Shown here piece by piece: positions 21,198-28,214 of a DNA stretch of 28,214 bases; the first letter of the stretch is position 1, and each line of letters opens with the position of its first letter. Below the pieces are notes generated by a model that saw only the letters and a list, made by a program, of their open reading frames with translations, had not been told where the DNA came from and ran no database searches. The stretch is from Acidobacteriota bacterium (GTDB lineage: Bacteria; Acidobacteriota; Terriglobia; Terriglobales; Acidobacteriaceae): the NCBI GenBank assembly GCA_021799405.1, contig JAJZAL010000041.1:1-28214 (forward strand). Direction: 5' to 3'. Made by a program: the position numbers and the translations under genes.

Positions 21198-21704
21198 ATG
21201 GACGACGCATTTAAAAACACATTGTCCGGCAAGGCGGCTGTTCTCGAAGGGCTACCGGATCATCCCGCCGTGAAAGCCATCCTGGCATGGAATCCCGAAG
21301 CCCTCACTGACGCCAAGTTTGACCGGAACGAACTCACGCTGACTATCGCGTCCGAGGAGATTCGCGCCGCGTGCGCCACGGTGCAGGCGGCTGGATATAA
21401 CTTCTTCGAAGATGTCACCGCGGTCGACTGGTTCCCTTCCTCGCCGCGCTTTCAGTTGAGCTATCACATCCTGTCGCACCGCTACAAAGAGCGCATCCGG
21501 CTGCGCGTTCTGCTGGAGGATACGGACCCTGCAGTGGAATCCATCACCACGGTCTGGCCCGGCGCCAACTACTACGAGCGCGAAGTCTTCGATCTCTTCG
21601 GCATCCGCTTTGAAGGCCATCCCAACCTGCGCCGCATCATGATGCCCGAAGATTGGCCGGGACATCCCTTGCGCAAAGACTACCCGGTGGAGGGCTATCG
21701 CTAA
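21198..21704 (+). CDS. nuoC: NADH-quinone oxidoreductase subunit C
   Basis: NuoC is the 30-kDa hydrophilic subunit that packs against NuoD near the quinone site. The 168-residue protein carries the family signature at 128-163: EVFDLFGIRFEGHPNLRRIM followed by MPEDWPGHPLRKDYP. FFEDVTAVDW at 69-78 is also typical. The open frame runs upstream through nuoA in another phase, but the ATG at 21198, directly after the nuoA stop, begins the family-like sequence. The Shine-Dalgarno is weak, so translation probably depends on coupling to nuoA. It is not fused to nuoD, which follows with no gap. Confidence 0.95.
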   Translation: MDDAFKNTLSGKAAVLEGLPDHPAVKAILAWNPEALTDAKFDRNELTLTIASEEIRAACATVQAAGYNFFEDVTAVDWFPSSPRFQLSYHILSHRYKERIRLRVLLEDTDPAVESITTVWPGANYYEREVFDLFGIRFEGHPNLRRIMMPEDWPGHPLRKDYPVEGYR

Positions 21705-22925
21705 ATGACTGCCACTGTTGGCACGCCCATTCTGGAAGCCCCTGTAGCCGAAGGCGCCAGGGACCAGCACATGGTCCTCAACATGGGGCCACAGCATCCG
21801 TCTACGCATGGCGTATTGCGGCTGGTGCTGGAGATCGACGGCGAAATCGTGGTCCGTCTCTACCCCGAGATCGGTTATCTGCACACCGGCATCGAGAAGA
21901 CCTGCGAAGCCAAGTTCTACCAGCAGGTGGTTCCGCTCACCGACCGGGTTGACTACCTCGGCCCGATGGCCAACAACCTCTGCTATTGCCTGGCCGTCGA
22001 AAAGCTTCTGGAGCTTGAGATTCCCGAAAAGGCCCAGTGGCTCCGCGTGCTGCTTGCCGAGCTGACCCGTCTGAATTCACACCTTATCTGGCTGGGCACG
22101 CACGCGATGGATATAGGCGCGCTGACGGTCTTTCTCTACACCTTCCGCGAGCGCGAAGATATCCTCAGGATCTTCGAGATGGTTTCAGGCCAGCGGATGA
22201 TGACCAGCTACATCCGCGTCGGCGGGCTTGCAATGGAGCCGCCGCTGGACTTCTTCGATCGTGTGCGCGCTTTCATTCAGACATTTCCGGAGAAGATTGA
22301 CGAGTACTCAAACCTGCTGACCGGAAATCCGATCTTCGTCAACCGCCTGAAGGGCGTGGGTTATTTGTCAGCCGAGGATGCGGTTGCGCTCGGCGTTACC
22401 GGGCCGGTCATGCGGGCCTCGGGCATCGACTTCGACGTCCGGCGCGATATGCCCTACTCCGGCTACGAGAAGTTTAAGTTCCACGTCCCCACGTCGACGG
22501 ATGGAGACGTGTGGGCGCGCTATCTGTGCCGGCTGACGGAGATGCGCGAGAGCACGAAGATCATCCAGCAGGCGCTCGACGGCATGCCCGAAGGACCGAT
22601 CAAGGCTGACGCGCCCAAGATTGTGCTGCCGGATCGCGAGAAGATGAAGACGCAGATGGAGGCGCTGATCCATCACTTCAAGATTGTCACCGAGGGCTTT
22701 ACGGTACCTGCCGGAGAGGTTTATCAGGCGATCGAGTCAGGACACGGGCTGATGGGCTACTACGTGGTCTCCGATGGCACGGCCAAGCCCTACCGGGTTC
22801 ACATGCGCTATCCGTCGTTCGCCACGCTGCAGGCGCTGGAGACCATGTGCAAGGGCCGCATGCTGGCCGACGTGGTGGCAGTCGTGGGCTCGATCGATAT
22901 CGTGCTGGGGGAGATTGATCGCTAG
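21705..22925 (+). CDS. nuoD: NADH-quinone oxidoreductase subunit D
   Basis: NuoD is the 49-kDa subunit that forms most of the quinone-reduction pocket with NuoB. The 406-residue protein has NMGPQHPSTHGVLRLVLEID at about 27-46, including the His pair (H31, H35) of the quinone site loop, PEIGYLHTGIEKTCE, LNSHLIWLGTHAMDIGALTV, and a C-terminus DVVAVVGSIDIVLGEIDR. The ATG immediately follows the nuoC stop, with GGAGG about 11 nt upstream in the nuoC end. Its stop overlaps by one base the GTG of a small unknown gene. Confidence 0.97.
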   Translation: MTATVGTPILEAPVAEGARDQHMVLNMGPQHPSTHGVLRLVLEIDGEIVVRLYPEIGYLHTGIEKTCEAKFYQQVVPLTDRVDYLGPMANNLCYCLAVEKLLELEIPEKAQWLRVLLAELTRLNSHLIWLGTHAMDIGALTVFLYTFREREDILRIFEMVSGQRMMTSYIRVGGLAMEPPLDFFDRVRAFIQTFPEKIDEYSNLLTGNPIFVNRLKGVGYLSAEDAVALGVTGPVMRASGIDFDVRRDMPYSGYEKFKFHVPTSTDGDVWARYLCRLTEMRESTKIIQQALDGMPEGPIKADAPKIVLPDREKMKTQMEALIHHFKIVTEGFTVPAGEVYQAIESGHGLMGYYVVSDGTAKPYRVHMRYPSFATLQALETMCKGRMLADVVAVVGSIDIVLGEIDR

Positions 22926-23236
22926 TGCCCTCGGCGACTCAGTTATACGGAGAGCTTTGGACGTCCCTCACTTCCCTCCTCCGCAGCTACACCGCGGTGC
23001 ACGGGTTGGCCGACAACCGACAGGCGGCCATCGAGGCGGATGAAAATCGGATTACTGTGCGGCGCGGCAGCGCCAGGTTGGATTTGGAACGGCAGGGCGC
23101 AACGGTGCGCTGGACACGCGAGGACGGCCGGAATGGACTACTGGAGTTGACTGAAACCGGAAGATTGCGATCGGGTGAGGGCGAGGAAGAGATGGATTTA
23201 GCAGCGGAAGCGTGGGCACGGGAGTTAATGCAATGA
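22925..23236 (+). CDS. Unknown 103-residue protein embedded between nuoD and nuoE
   Basis: I do not recognise this protein. It begins with a helical, tyrosine/leucine-containing segment (TQLYGELWTSLTSLLRSYTA), followed by a charged, beta-prone middle (NRITVRRGSARLDLERQ; ATVRWTREDGRNGLLELTET), and ends in an acidic helix (EGEEEMDLAAEAWARELMQ). No cysteine, membrane segment or catalytic motif is visible. Start is GTG at 22925, overlapping the last base of the nuoD stop, and the stop TGA overlaps the ATG of nuoE (ATGA). Such double coupling implies it is a real gene made with complex I proteins. It might be an accessory or assembly factor; that is inference. Confidence 0.72.
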   Translation: MPSATQLYGELWTSLTSLLRSYTAVHGLADNRQAAIEADENRITVRRGSARLDLERQGATVRWTREDGRNGLLELTETGRLRSGEGEEEMDLAAEAWARELMQ

Positions 23237-23790
23237 GTTCTGAAACCATGTCGATCTTTTCGCCCAGATTGGCGGCCCGCTTTGACGCGCTGGTCGCGAA
23301 ATATCCGGTGAAGCGCTCCGCGCTGGTTCCCATGCTGCTCTATGCGCAGGATGAGATCGGTTACCTCTCCGACGCGGTCATCGCCGAAGTAGCCGAGCGC
23401 ATCGGCATCACGGAGCTGGATGTGCGCAACGTAGCCACCTACTACTCGATGCTCCGCTTCAAACCGGCGGGCAAATACAACATTCAGGTCTGCACCAATA
23501 TCAGTTGCATGCTGCGGGGCGGCTACGACATCCTGGACCGCTTCCAGAAGGAATTGGGCGTCGGCCACAAAGGCATCACCTCCGACGGCGTTTTTTCGCT
23601 CGAAGAAGTGGAATGCATCGGGGCCTGCTGCTGGGCGCCGGCCATTCAGGTGAACTACGACTTTCACGACGAGCTGAAACCTGAACTCGTCCCCGGCATC
23701 CTCGAAGGCTATCGCGCGAAGGCCGGGTTCCCCGGCGACGGGTCTACGTCGCTGGGGCGAAAGGCAGAAGGGAAGGCTCCTCATGCCTAG
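23233..23790 (+). CDS. nuoE: NADH-quinone oxidoreductase subunit E
   Basis: NuoE is the 24-kDa thioredoxin-fold subunit holding the N1a [2Fe-2S] cluster of the NADH-oxidising arm. The 185-residue protein has all four ligands: C87 and C92 (VCTNISCMLRGG), C128 and C132 (VECIGACCWAP). The N-terminal helical part with YAQDEIGYLSDAVIAEVAER is typical. The frame opens at a GTG at 23212, but ATG at 23233 with GGAG 8 nt upstream overlaps the stop of the small upstream gene and is preferred. It overlaps nuoF by 8 nt. Confidence 0.97.
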   Translation: MSSETMSIFSPRLAARFDALVAKYPVKRSALVPMLLYAQDEIGYLSDAVIAEVAERIGITELDVRNVATYYSMLRFKPAGKYNIQVCTNISCMLRGGYDILDRFQKELGVGHKGITSDGVFSLEEVECIGACCWAPAIQVNYDFHDELKPELVPGILEGYRAKAGFPGDGSTSLGRKAEGKAPHA

Positions 23791-25093
23791 ACTTGTCTCT
23801 CATCCCGATGAAGTAAAGATCGTCACCCGCCGCTTCGGCCAGGGTGCGGCAAATATCGACCGCTATCTTGAGCTGGGCGGCTACCAGTCCGCGAAGAAGT
23901 GCCTGGAACAGGGCCCGGACTGGATCATCAACGAGATGAAGGCCAGCAACCTGCGCGGCCGCGGCGGCGCGGGCTTCGCCACCGGCATGAAGTGGTCCTT
24001 TGTGCCGAAGCAATCACCCAAGCCGAAATACGTGCTGGTCAACGGCGACGAGAGCGAGCCCGGCACCTGCAAGGATCACCTCATCTTCCTGCATGACCCG
24101 CACTCGGTCATCGAAGGCACGATTATTGCGGGGTTGGCGATCGGCTCCAAGCTGGGCTTCATTTACCTGCGCGGCGAGTACCGGTATCTGCTGGAAATTG
24201 TGGAGAAGGCCGTCGCCGATGCCTATGCTCGCGGCTTTCTCGGCAAGAATATCTTCGGCTCGGAGACGGAGTTCCAGATCATCACGCAATCCGGCGCAGG
24301 CGCATACGAAGTGGGCGAGGAATCGGCTCTGATGGAGTCGCTCGAAGGCAAGCGCGGAGTGCCGCGCATCAAGCCTCCCTTCCCGGCGGTCGTTGGCCTC
24401 TATGGCGGCCCCACCATCATCAACAATGCGGAGACGATCGCAACCGTGCCGCATGTGATCGCCATGGGGGCGGAGGCCTACGCCGCCGTGGGCACGCCGC
24501 GCAACGGCGGCACGCGCCTGTTCGGCATCAGTGGCCATGTAGAGCGGCCGGGCGTCTACGAGCTGCCCATGGGCTACAACCTGAAGAAGATGATCTATGA
24601 CGTTGCCGGAGGCGTGCGCGGCGGGCGCAAGCTCAAGGCCGTGGTTCCCGGCGGTTCATCGACGCCGGTACTGCTGCCCGAAGAAATCGAAAACCTGGGC
24701 ATGGACTTCGACCAGGTGGGCAAGGCCGGTTCGATGCTCGGCTCAGGCGGAGTGGTCGTGATCGACGACCAGACCTGCATCGTCGAGTTCGCACTGCGGA
24801 CAATCAGCTTTTATCAGCATGAGAGCTGCGGCTGGTGCATTCCCTGCCGCGAAGGCACGGACTGGCTGAAGAAGACCTTCACCCGCTTCCACGCCGGTTT
24901 CGGCACAGCCAGCGATATCGACAACATTCAGCACATCGCGCAGAACATTCTGGGCCGCACCTTCTGCCCGCTGGGCGACGCGGCGGCGATGCCCACGCTG
25001 GGCTTTATCAAGAAGTTCCGCAAGGAATTTGAGGATCATTTGAACGGCAAGCCGTGCCCGTATGCCAGGCATGAAGAACTAGCGGCAGTGTAG
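23783..25093 (+). CDS. nuoF: NADH-quinone oxidoreductase subunit F
   Basis: NuoF is the 51-kDa subunit that binds NADH, FMN and the N3 [4Fe-4S] cluster. In the 436-residue protein the FMN/NADH loops are LRGRGGAGFATGMKW (57-71) and LVNGDESEPGTCKDH (85-99). The cluster ligands are C349, C352 and C355 (ESCGWCIPCREG) plus C395 (TFCPLGDA). A further conserved Gly-rich segment is GPTIINNAETIATVPH. The ATG lies within the end of nuoE (8-nt overlap) with AAGG about 6 nt upstream. Length and motifs are normal. Confidence 0.98.
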   Translation: MPRLVSHPDEVKIVTRRFGQGAANIDRYLELGGYQSAKKCLEQGPDWIINEMKASNLRGRGGAGFATGMKWSFVPKQSPKPKYVLVNGDESEPGTCKDHLIFLHDPHSVIEGTIIAGLAIGSKLGFIYLRGEYRYLLEIVEKAVADAYARGFLGKNIFGSETEFQIITQSGAGAYEVGEESALMESLEGKRGVPRIKPPFPAVVGLYGGPTIINNAETIATVPHVIAMGAEAYAAVGTPRNGGTRLFGISGHVERPGVYELPMGYNLKKMIYDVAGGVRGGRKLKAVVPGGSSTPVLLPEEIENLGMDFDQVGKAGSMLGSGGVVVIDDQTCIVEFALRTISFYQHESCGWCIPCREGTDWLKKTFTRFHAGFGTASDIDNIQHIAQNILGRTFCPLGDAAAMPTLGFIKKFRKEFEDHLNGKPCPYARHEELAAV

Positions 25094-25108
25094 GAGTGCT
25101 GGAGACCA

Positions 25109-27442
25109 ATGGCAGACGTAACTTTTACAGTCGATGGAAAGAAGCTGACAGCGCCCGCCGGCACGCTGCTGATTGATGCCTGCCGCAAGGCTGGTATCGA
25201 AATTCCGGCCTTTTGCTACTATCCGGGCCTCAGCCTGCAGGCGGCCTGCCGTATGTGCGTAGTGCGCCAGGAAAAAGTGCCCAAGCTGCAAACCGCCTGC
25301 ACCACGCAGGTTGCCGAGGGCCAGGTTTTCATCACCGAATCGCCCGAGATCGCGGAGGCCCGTAAAGGCACCATCGAATTGCTGCTGGGCAACCATCCGC
25401 TGGATTGCCCGGTTTGCGACGCCGGCGGCGAGTGCGAGCTCCAGGATATGAACTTCAAATACGGCGCTGGTGAAAGCCTGTATGTCGAGGCCAAGCAGCA
25501 CCGCGAGGAGCAGCAGTGGTCGCCTGCCGTCTTCTATGACCGGCCGCGCTGCATCCTCTGCTACCGCTGTACGCGCATGTGCGGCGAAGGCATGGATGTG
25601 TGGGCGCTGGGTGTGCAGAGCCGCGGCGTCCGGTCAGTCATTACGCCCAACGGCGGCGACCGGCTGGACTGTGAGCAGTGCGGCATGTGCATCGACGTTT
25701 GCCCTGTCGGGGCGCGTACCAGCGGCAGCTATCGCTACAAGACCCGTCCCTGGGAGATGAAGCATGTCTCCACCGTCTGCCCCCATTGCGCCGACGGTTG
25801 CAGGGTGACGCTGGGCGTGCGCCAGATCGATGGCGATGCCGTGATTATCCGCTCTGACAACCGCGACAAGGGCGGCATCAACGGCGACTTCCTCTGCGCC
25901 AAGGGACGTTTCGGTTTCGATTTTGTCGAGAGCCGGGAGCGGCTTTCCACGCCGATGGTGAGAAACGCGGCGGGCAAGCTGGAGCCGGCCACGTGGGCAC
26001 AGGCGCTCGCTGCCGCGGCGAGCAAGCTCAAGGAGATTCGCGAGACGCGAGGCGGCGCGTCGATCGGTGTGATCGGCTCGAACCGCACCACCAACGAAGA
26101 GAACTACCTGCTGCAAAAGTTCGCGCGCACCGTCCTCCACACCAACAACATCGATCACGCGCGCTCGACCGATTATGCGGCCTTTGCGCGCGCCCTCGCC
26201 GGGCATAAAGACAAAGCGGCCAGCCTGCGCGATATCGCAGCAGCCCCGGCCATCCTGCTGGTGGGCGGCAATCCGACCGAGGAGCATCCGCTGCTGGCCT
26301 GGATCCTGCGCACCAATGTGCGGCTCAACAAAGCCCGCCTCTACATCGCCAACTCGCAATCCATCAAGCTGGAGCGGCAGGCGAAGGCCGTGCAGGGGCT
26401 TCCGCCCAACGGCTACAAGGATCTGACCTCCATCCTCGACCGCAATGATTCCGATTTTGCCAAAGCGGTCATGGCTGAGGAAGCACTCGTCGTCATCTTC
26501 GGCGCGGATTTTCGTGGCCAGGGGGTCGAGGATCTCGTCGCCTGGGGCCTGAAGCGGGGTCCAAATCCCGATTCTGTTCGCTTCGCCATCGTGGGCGACC
26601 ACTCGAACTCCCGCGGCGCGGCCGACATGGGACTCTTCCCGGATCTGCTGCCCGGCTATGTGCCCGTAACGGAGCCCGGCGCCTTCGCCGAGTATCCGGG
26701 ATTACCCGCGGCGCCCGGCAAAACGCTGCCTGAGATGTTTGCGGCGGCCGGCAAGGGCGATCTGGGCGCGCTGCTCGTCGTGGGCGCCAACCCGGTCGGC
26801 AAGCAGGGCATGGATGCTGCTGCTCTCAAGAACACATTTGTCGTGGTGCAGGATCTTTTTCTTACCGAAACCGCGGCTCTCGCCGATGTGGTGTTTCCCG
26901 CCGCCAGTCTCTACGAAAAGGCGGGTACGGTCACCAGCACCTACGGCGATCTGCAACTGGTGAAGAAAGCGGCCGACCGCGCCGGCGTCAAACCAGACTT
27001 TGAAATTCTGGTGCGGCTGGCGGAAGAGATGGGCGCCGATGTAAAGGCTCTGGTGCCTTTCGGCAAGGGCGGAGTCAGTGCCGATCTGGGGCAGTCGCGC
27101 GGCGCGCAGGCGGGCGAAGCCGACCGCCATGCTGTGTGGCTCGCGGCCCAGGGACTTGAACCCCGGCTCAGTCCGCTTGATCCCCTGGCCGTACTGGACG
27201 AGATCGAGCGGCTGGTTCCCGGCTATACACTGGACCGGATCAATTTGTTGAGCGGCAATGATGTGCGCACAGAATTGGGTGCAGCGCAGGGCCGCTCCGC
27301 ATCAAGCTCGGACGGCGCGGGCCTTATCGTTCCCGCGCACGATAGCTTATTTACCTCCGCAACCCTGGGCCGCTACAGCTTCGCATTGAAGGACCTGGAA
27401 CGGCACCAGACGCAGGCAGTGACAGAATCCGCGGCGGATTAG
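25109..27442 (+). CDS. nuoG: NADH-quinone oxidoreductase subunit G
   Basis: NuoG is the 75-kDa iron-sulfur subunit of the complex I peripheral arm. The 777-residue protein carries, in order: a [2Fe-2S] cluster (C36, C47, C50, C64), the His-ligated N5 cluster (H96, C100, C103, C109), two ferredoxin-type [4Fe-4S] clusters (C148/C151/C154 with C198, and C188/C191/C194 with C158), and a molybdopterin-oxidoreductase-like domain from about 217. That domain keeps the extra N7 cluster ligands C224, C227, C231 and C263, which many complex I enzymes have lost. GGAG lies 4 nt before the ATG. The final 40 residues are polar and variable. Confidence 0.97.
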   Translation: MADVTFTVDGKKLTAPAGTLLIDACRKAGIEIPAFCYYPGLSLQAACRMCVVRQEKVPKLQTACTTQVAEGQVFITESPEIAEARKGTIELLLGNHPLDCPVCDAGGECELQDMNFKYGAGESLYVEAKQHREEQQWSPAVFYDRPRCILCYRCTRMCGEGMDVWALGVQSRGVRSVITPNGGDRLDCEQCGMCIDVCPVGARTSGSYRYKTRPWEMKHVSTVCPHCADGCRVTLGVRQIDGDAVIIRSDNRDKGGINGDFLCAKGRFGFDFVESRERLSTPMVRNAAGKLEPATWAQALAAAASKLKEIRETRGGASIGVIGSNRTTNEENYLLQKFARTVLHTNNIDHARSTDYAAFARALAGHKDKAASLRDIAAAPAILLVGGNPTEEHPLLAWILRTNVRLNKARLYIANSQSIKLERQAKAVQGLPPNGYKDLTSILDRNDSDFAKAVMAEEALVVIFGADFRGQGVEDLVAWGLKRGPNPDSVRFAIVGDHSNSRGAADMGLFPDLLPGYVPVTEPGAFAEYPGLPAAPGKTLPEMFAAAGKGDLGALLVVGANPVGKQGMDAAALKNTFVVVQDLFLTETAALADVVFPAASLYEKAGTVTSTYGDLQLVKKAADRAGVKPDFEILVRLAEEMGADVKALVPFGKGGVSADLGQSRGAQAGEADRHAVWLAAQGLEPRLSPLDPLAVLDEIERLVPGYTLDRINLLSGNDVRTELGAAQGRSASSSDGAGLIVPAHDSLFTSATLGRYSFALKDLERHQTQAVTESAAD

Positions 27443-27555
27443 CGATTCCGCACGGCATAAGTGGAAGAGACAGCGTGCATCGCAGAGCGAAGCCGGAATG
27501 CAGTTTCAAGTCTTCGCTCAAGATGGCAACAAAGTAGAGAAAAGGCTGGACGCAC

Positions 27556-28214
27556 GTGACGATTTTTGAATTTTTTCTGTGGAGCTTGCTCAAAGTGGCC
27601 GTGGTTACGGTCGTGCTTCTGCTGGGTGTCGCCTACACGGTATTGCTGGAGCGCAAGCTCGTAGGCCACATTCAGAATCGCTGGGGACCCAGCCGCGTGG
27701 GGCCGTTTGGCCTGCTGCAGCCGCTGGTGGACGGCGCCAAGTCGTTCCTCAAGGAGGACCTGATTCCCACCAGCGTTTACAAGCCTCTCTATCTGCTGGC
27801 GCCGCTCATCTCTCTGGGCTGCGCGCTCATTTCGATCGCGGTTGTTCCCTTCGGCGCGCCGAATATCGGTCCGAAAGGCATGGATCTCTTTCAGATTTCC
27901 GATGTCAATATTGGCCTGCTGGTTCTTCTCGGCGTCACCTCCATCGGCGTTTACGGCATCGCGCTGGCTGGCTGGTCCTCGAATAATAAATATTCGCTGC
28001 TGGGCGCGCTGCGCTCATCGGCGCAGATGATCAGTTACGAGCTGGCTTTGGGGCTTTCGCTGGTGGGCGTGGTGCTGCGCGCCGGTTCCTTTAACCTGCG
28101 CACCATCGTCGAGCAGCAGGCCACCAAGGGCATCGTCACATGGAACATCTTTGGCGGGTTCCAGTTTCTGGCTTTCTTCATCTACCTGATGGCCGCCTAT
28201 GCCGAAACCAACCG
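27556..28214 (+). CDS. nuoH: NADH-quinone oxidoreductase subunit H, N-terminal part
   Basis: NuoH forms the membrane side of the quinone tunnel and links the peripheral arm to the proton pumps. The frame starts at GTG 27556 and is cut by the window edge after 219 codons. It reads through YTVLLERKLVGHIQNRWGPS, RVGPFGLLQPLVDGAKSFLK, ALRSSAQMISYELALGLSLV and ends in MAAYAETN, all strongly conserved in NuoH. AAAGG lies about 10 nt upstream. A 113-nt gap separates it from nuoG, the longest within the operon, with no clear promoter or terminator seen. Confidence 0.96.
   Translation, partial: MTIFEFFLWSLLKVAVVTVVLLLGVAYTVLLERKLVGHIQNRWGPSRVGPFGLLQPLVDGAKSFLKEDLIPTSVYKPLYLLAPLISLGCALISIAVVPFGAPNIGPKGMDLFQISDVNIGLLVLLGVTSIGVYGIALAGWSSNNKYSLLGALRSSAQMISYELALGLSLVGVVLRAGSFNLRTIVEQQATKGIVTWNIFGGFQFLAFFIYLMAAYAETN

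Overview
The window is high-GC chromosomal DNA, most likely from a motile, aerobic member of the Acidobacteriota (class Terriglobia, formerly Acidobacteriia, subdivision 1). That assignment is inferred from protein style and gene order; no rRNA or other marker gene is present to prove it.

Positions 1-15991, all on the minus strand, form a large flagellar block. In transcription order it reads: FliN-like SpoA protein, fliO, fliP, fliQ, fliR, flhB, flhA, fliA (sigma-28), fliM, a FliN with an N-terminal extension, a zinc-ribbon/MshEN (GspE N-domain) protein, cheY, a CheX-like phosphatase, flgF, flgG, flgA, flgH, flgI, flgJ (rod-binding domain only), flgM, and the start of a probable flgN. It covers the export gate, the switch, the distal rod, the P and L rings with their chaperone, and the FliA/FlgM checkpoint. 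Many junctions overlap by 4-13 nt, which implies one long co-transcribed unit. Three of the looser junctions (flgH-flgI, flgF-flgG, fliQ-fliR) carry 7-bp tandem repeat arrays whose units share one degenerate register.

Positions 16146-18984 (plus strand) carry the pyridoxal-5'-phosphate synthase genes pdxS and pdxT. They are split by a poorly coding 0.58-kb stretch and a Phd/VapC-type toxin-antitoxin pair. The toxin stop overlaps the TTG start of pdxT, so the cassette is physically wired into the vitamin B6 unit. A 22-bp near-palindrome lies just upstream of the antitoxin.

Positions 19084-20258 hold a solitary heme-copper oxidase subunit III gene (plus) and a convergent small unknown gene (minus). 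The next 508 bp have no convincing gene but contain a perfect CRP-type site (TGTGA-N6-TCACA) and a good sigma-70-type promoter for the nuo operon.

Positions 20767-28214 (plus strand) are a complex I operon: nuoA, nuoC, nuoD, a 103-residue unknown protein, nuoE, nuoF, nuoG and the start of nuoH. nuoB is missing from its usual place between nuoA and nuoC. The unknown gene is coupled by overlaps to nuoD and nuoE.

The best candidates for something new are the MshEN/zinc-ribbon protein at the flagellar switch (a possible cyclic-di-GMP input to motility), the heptamer arrays, and the unknown protein inside the complex I operon.
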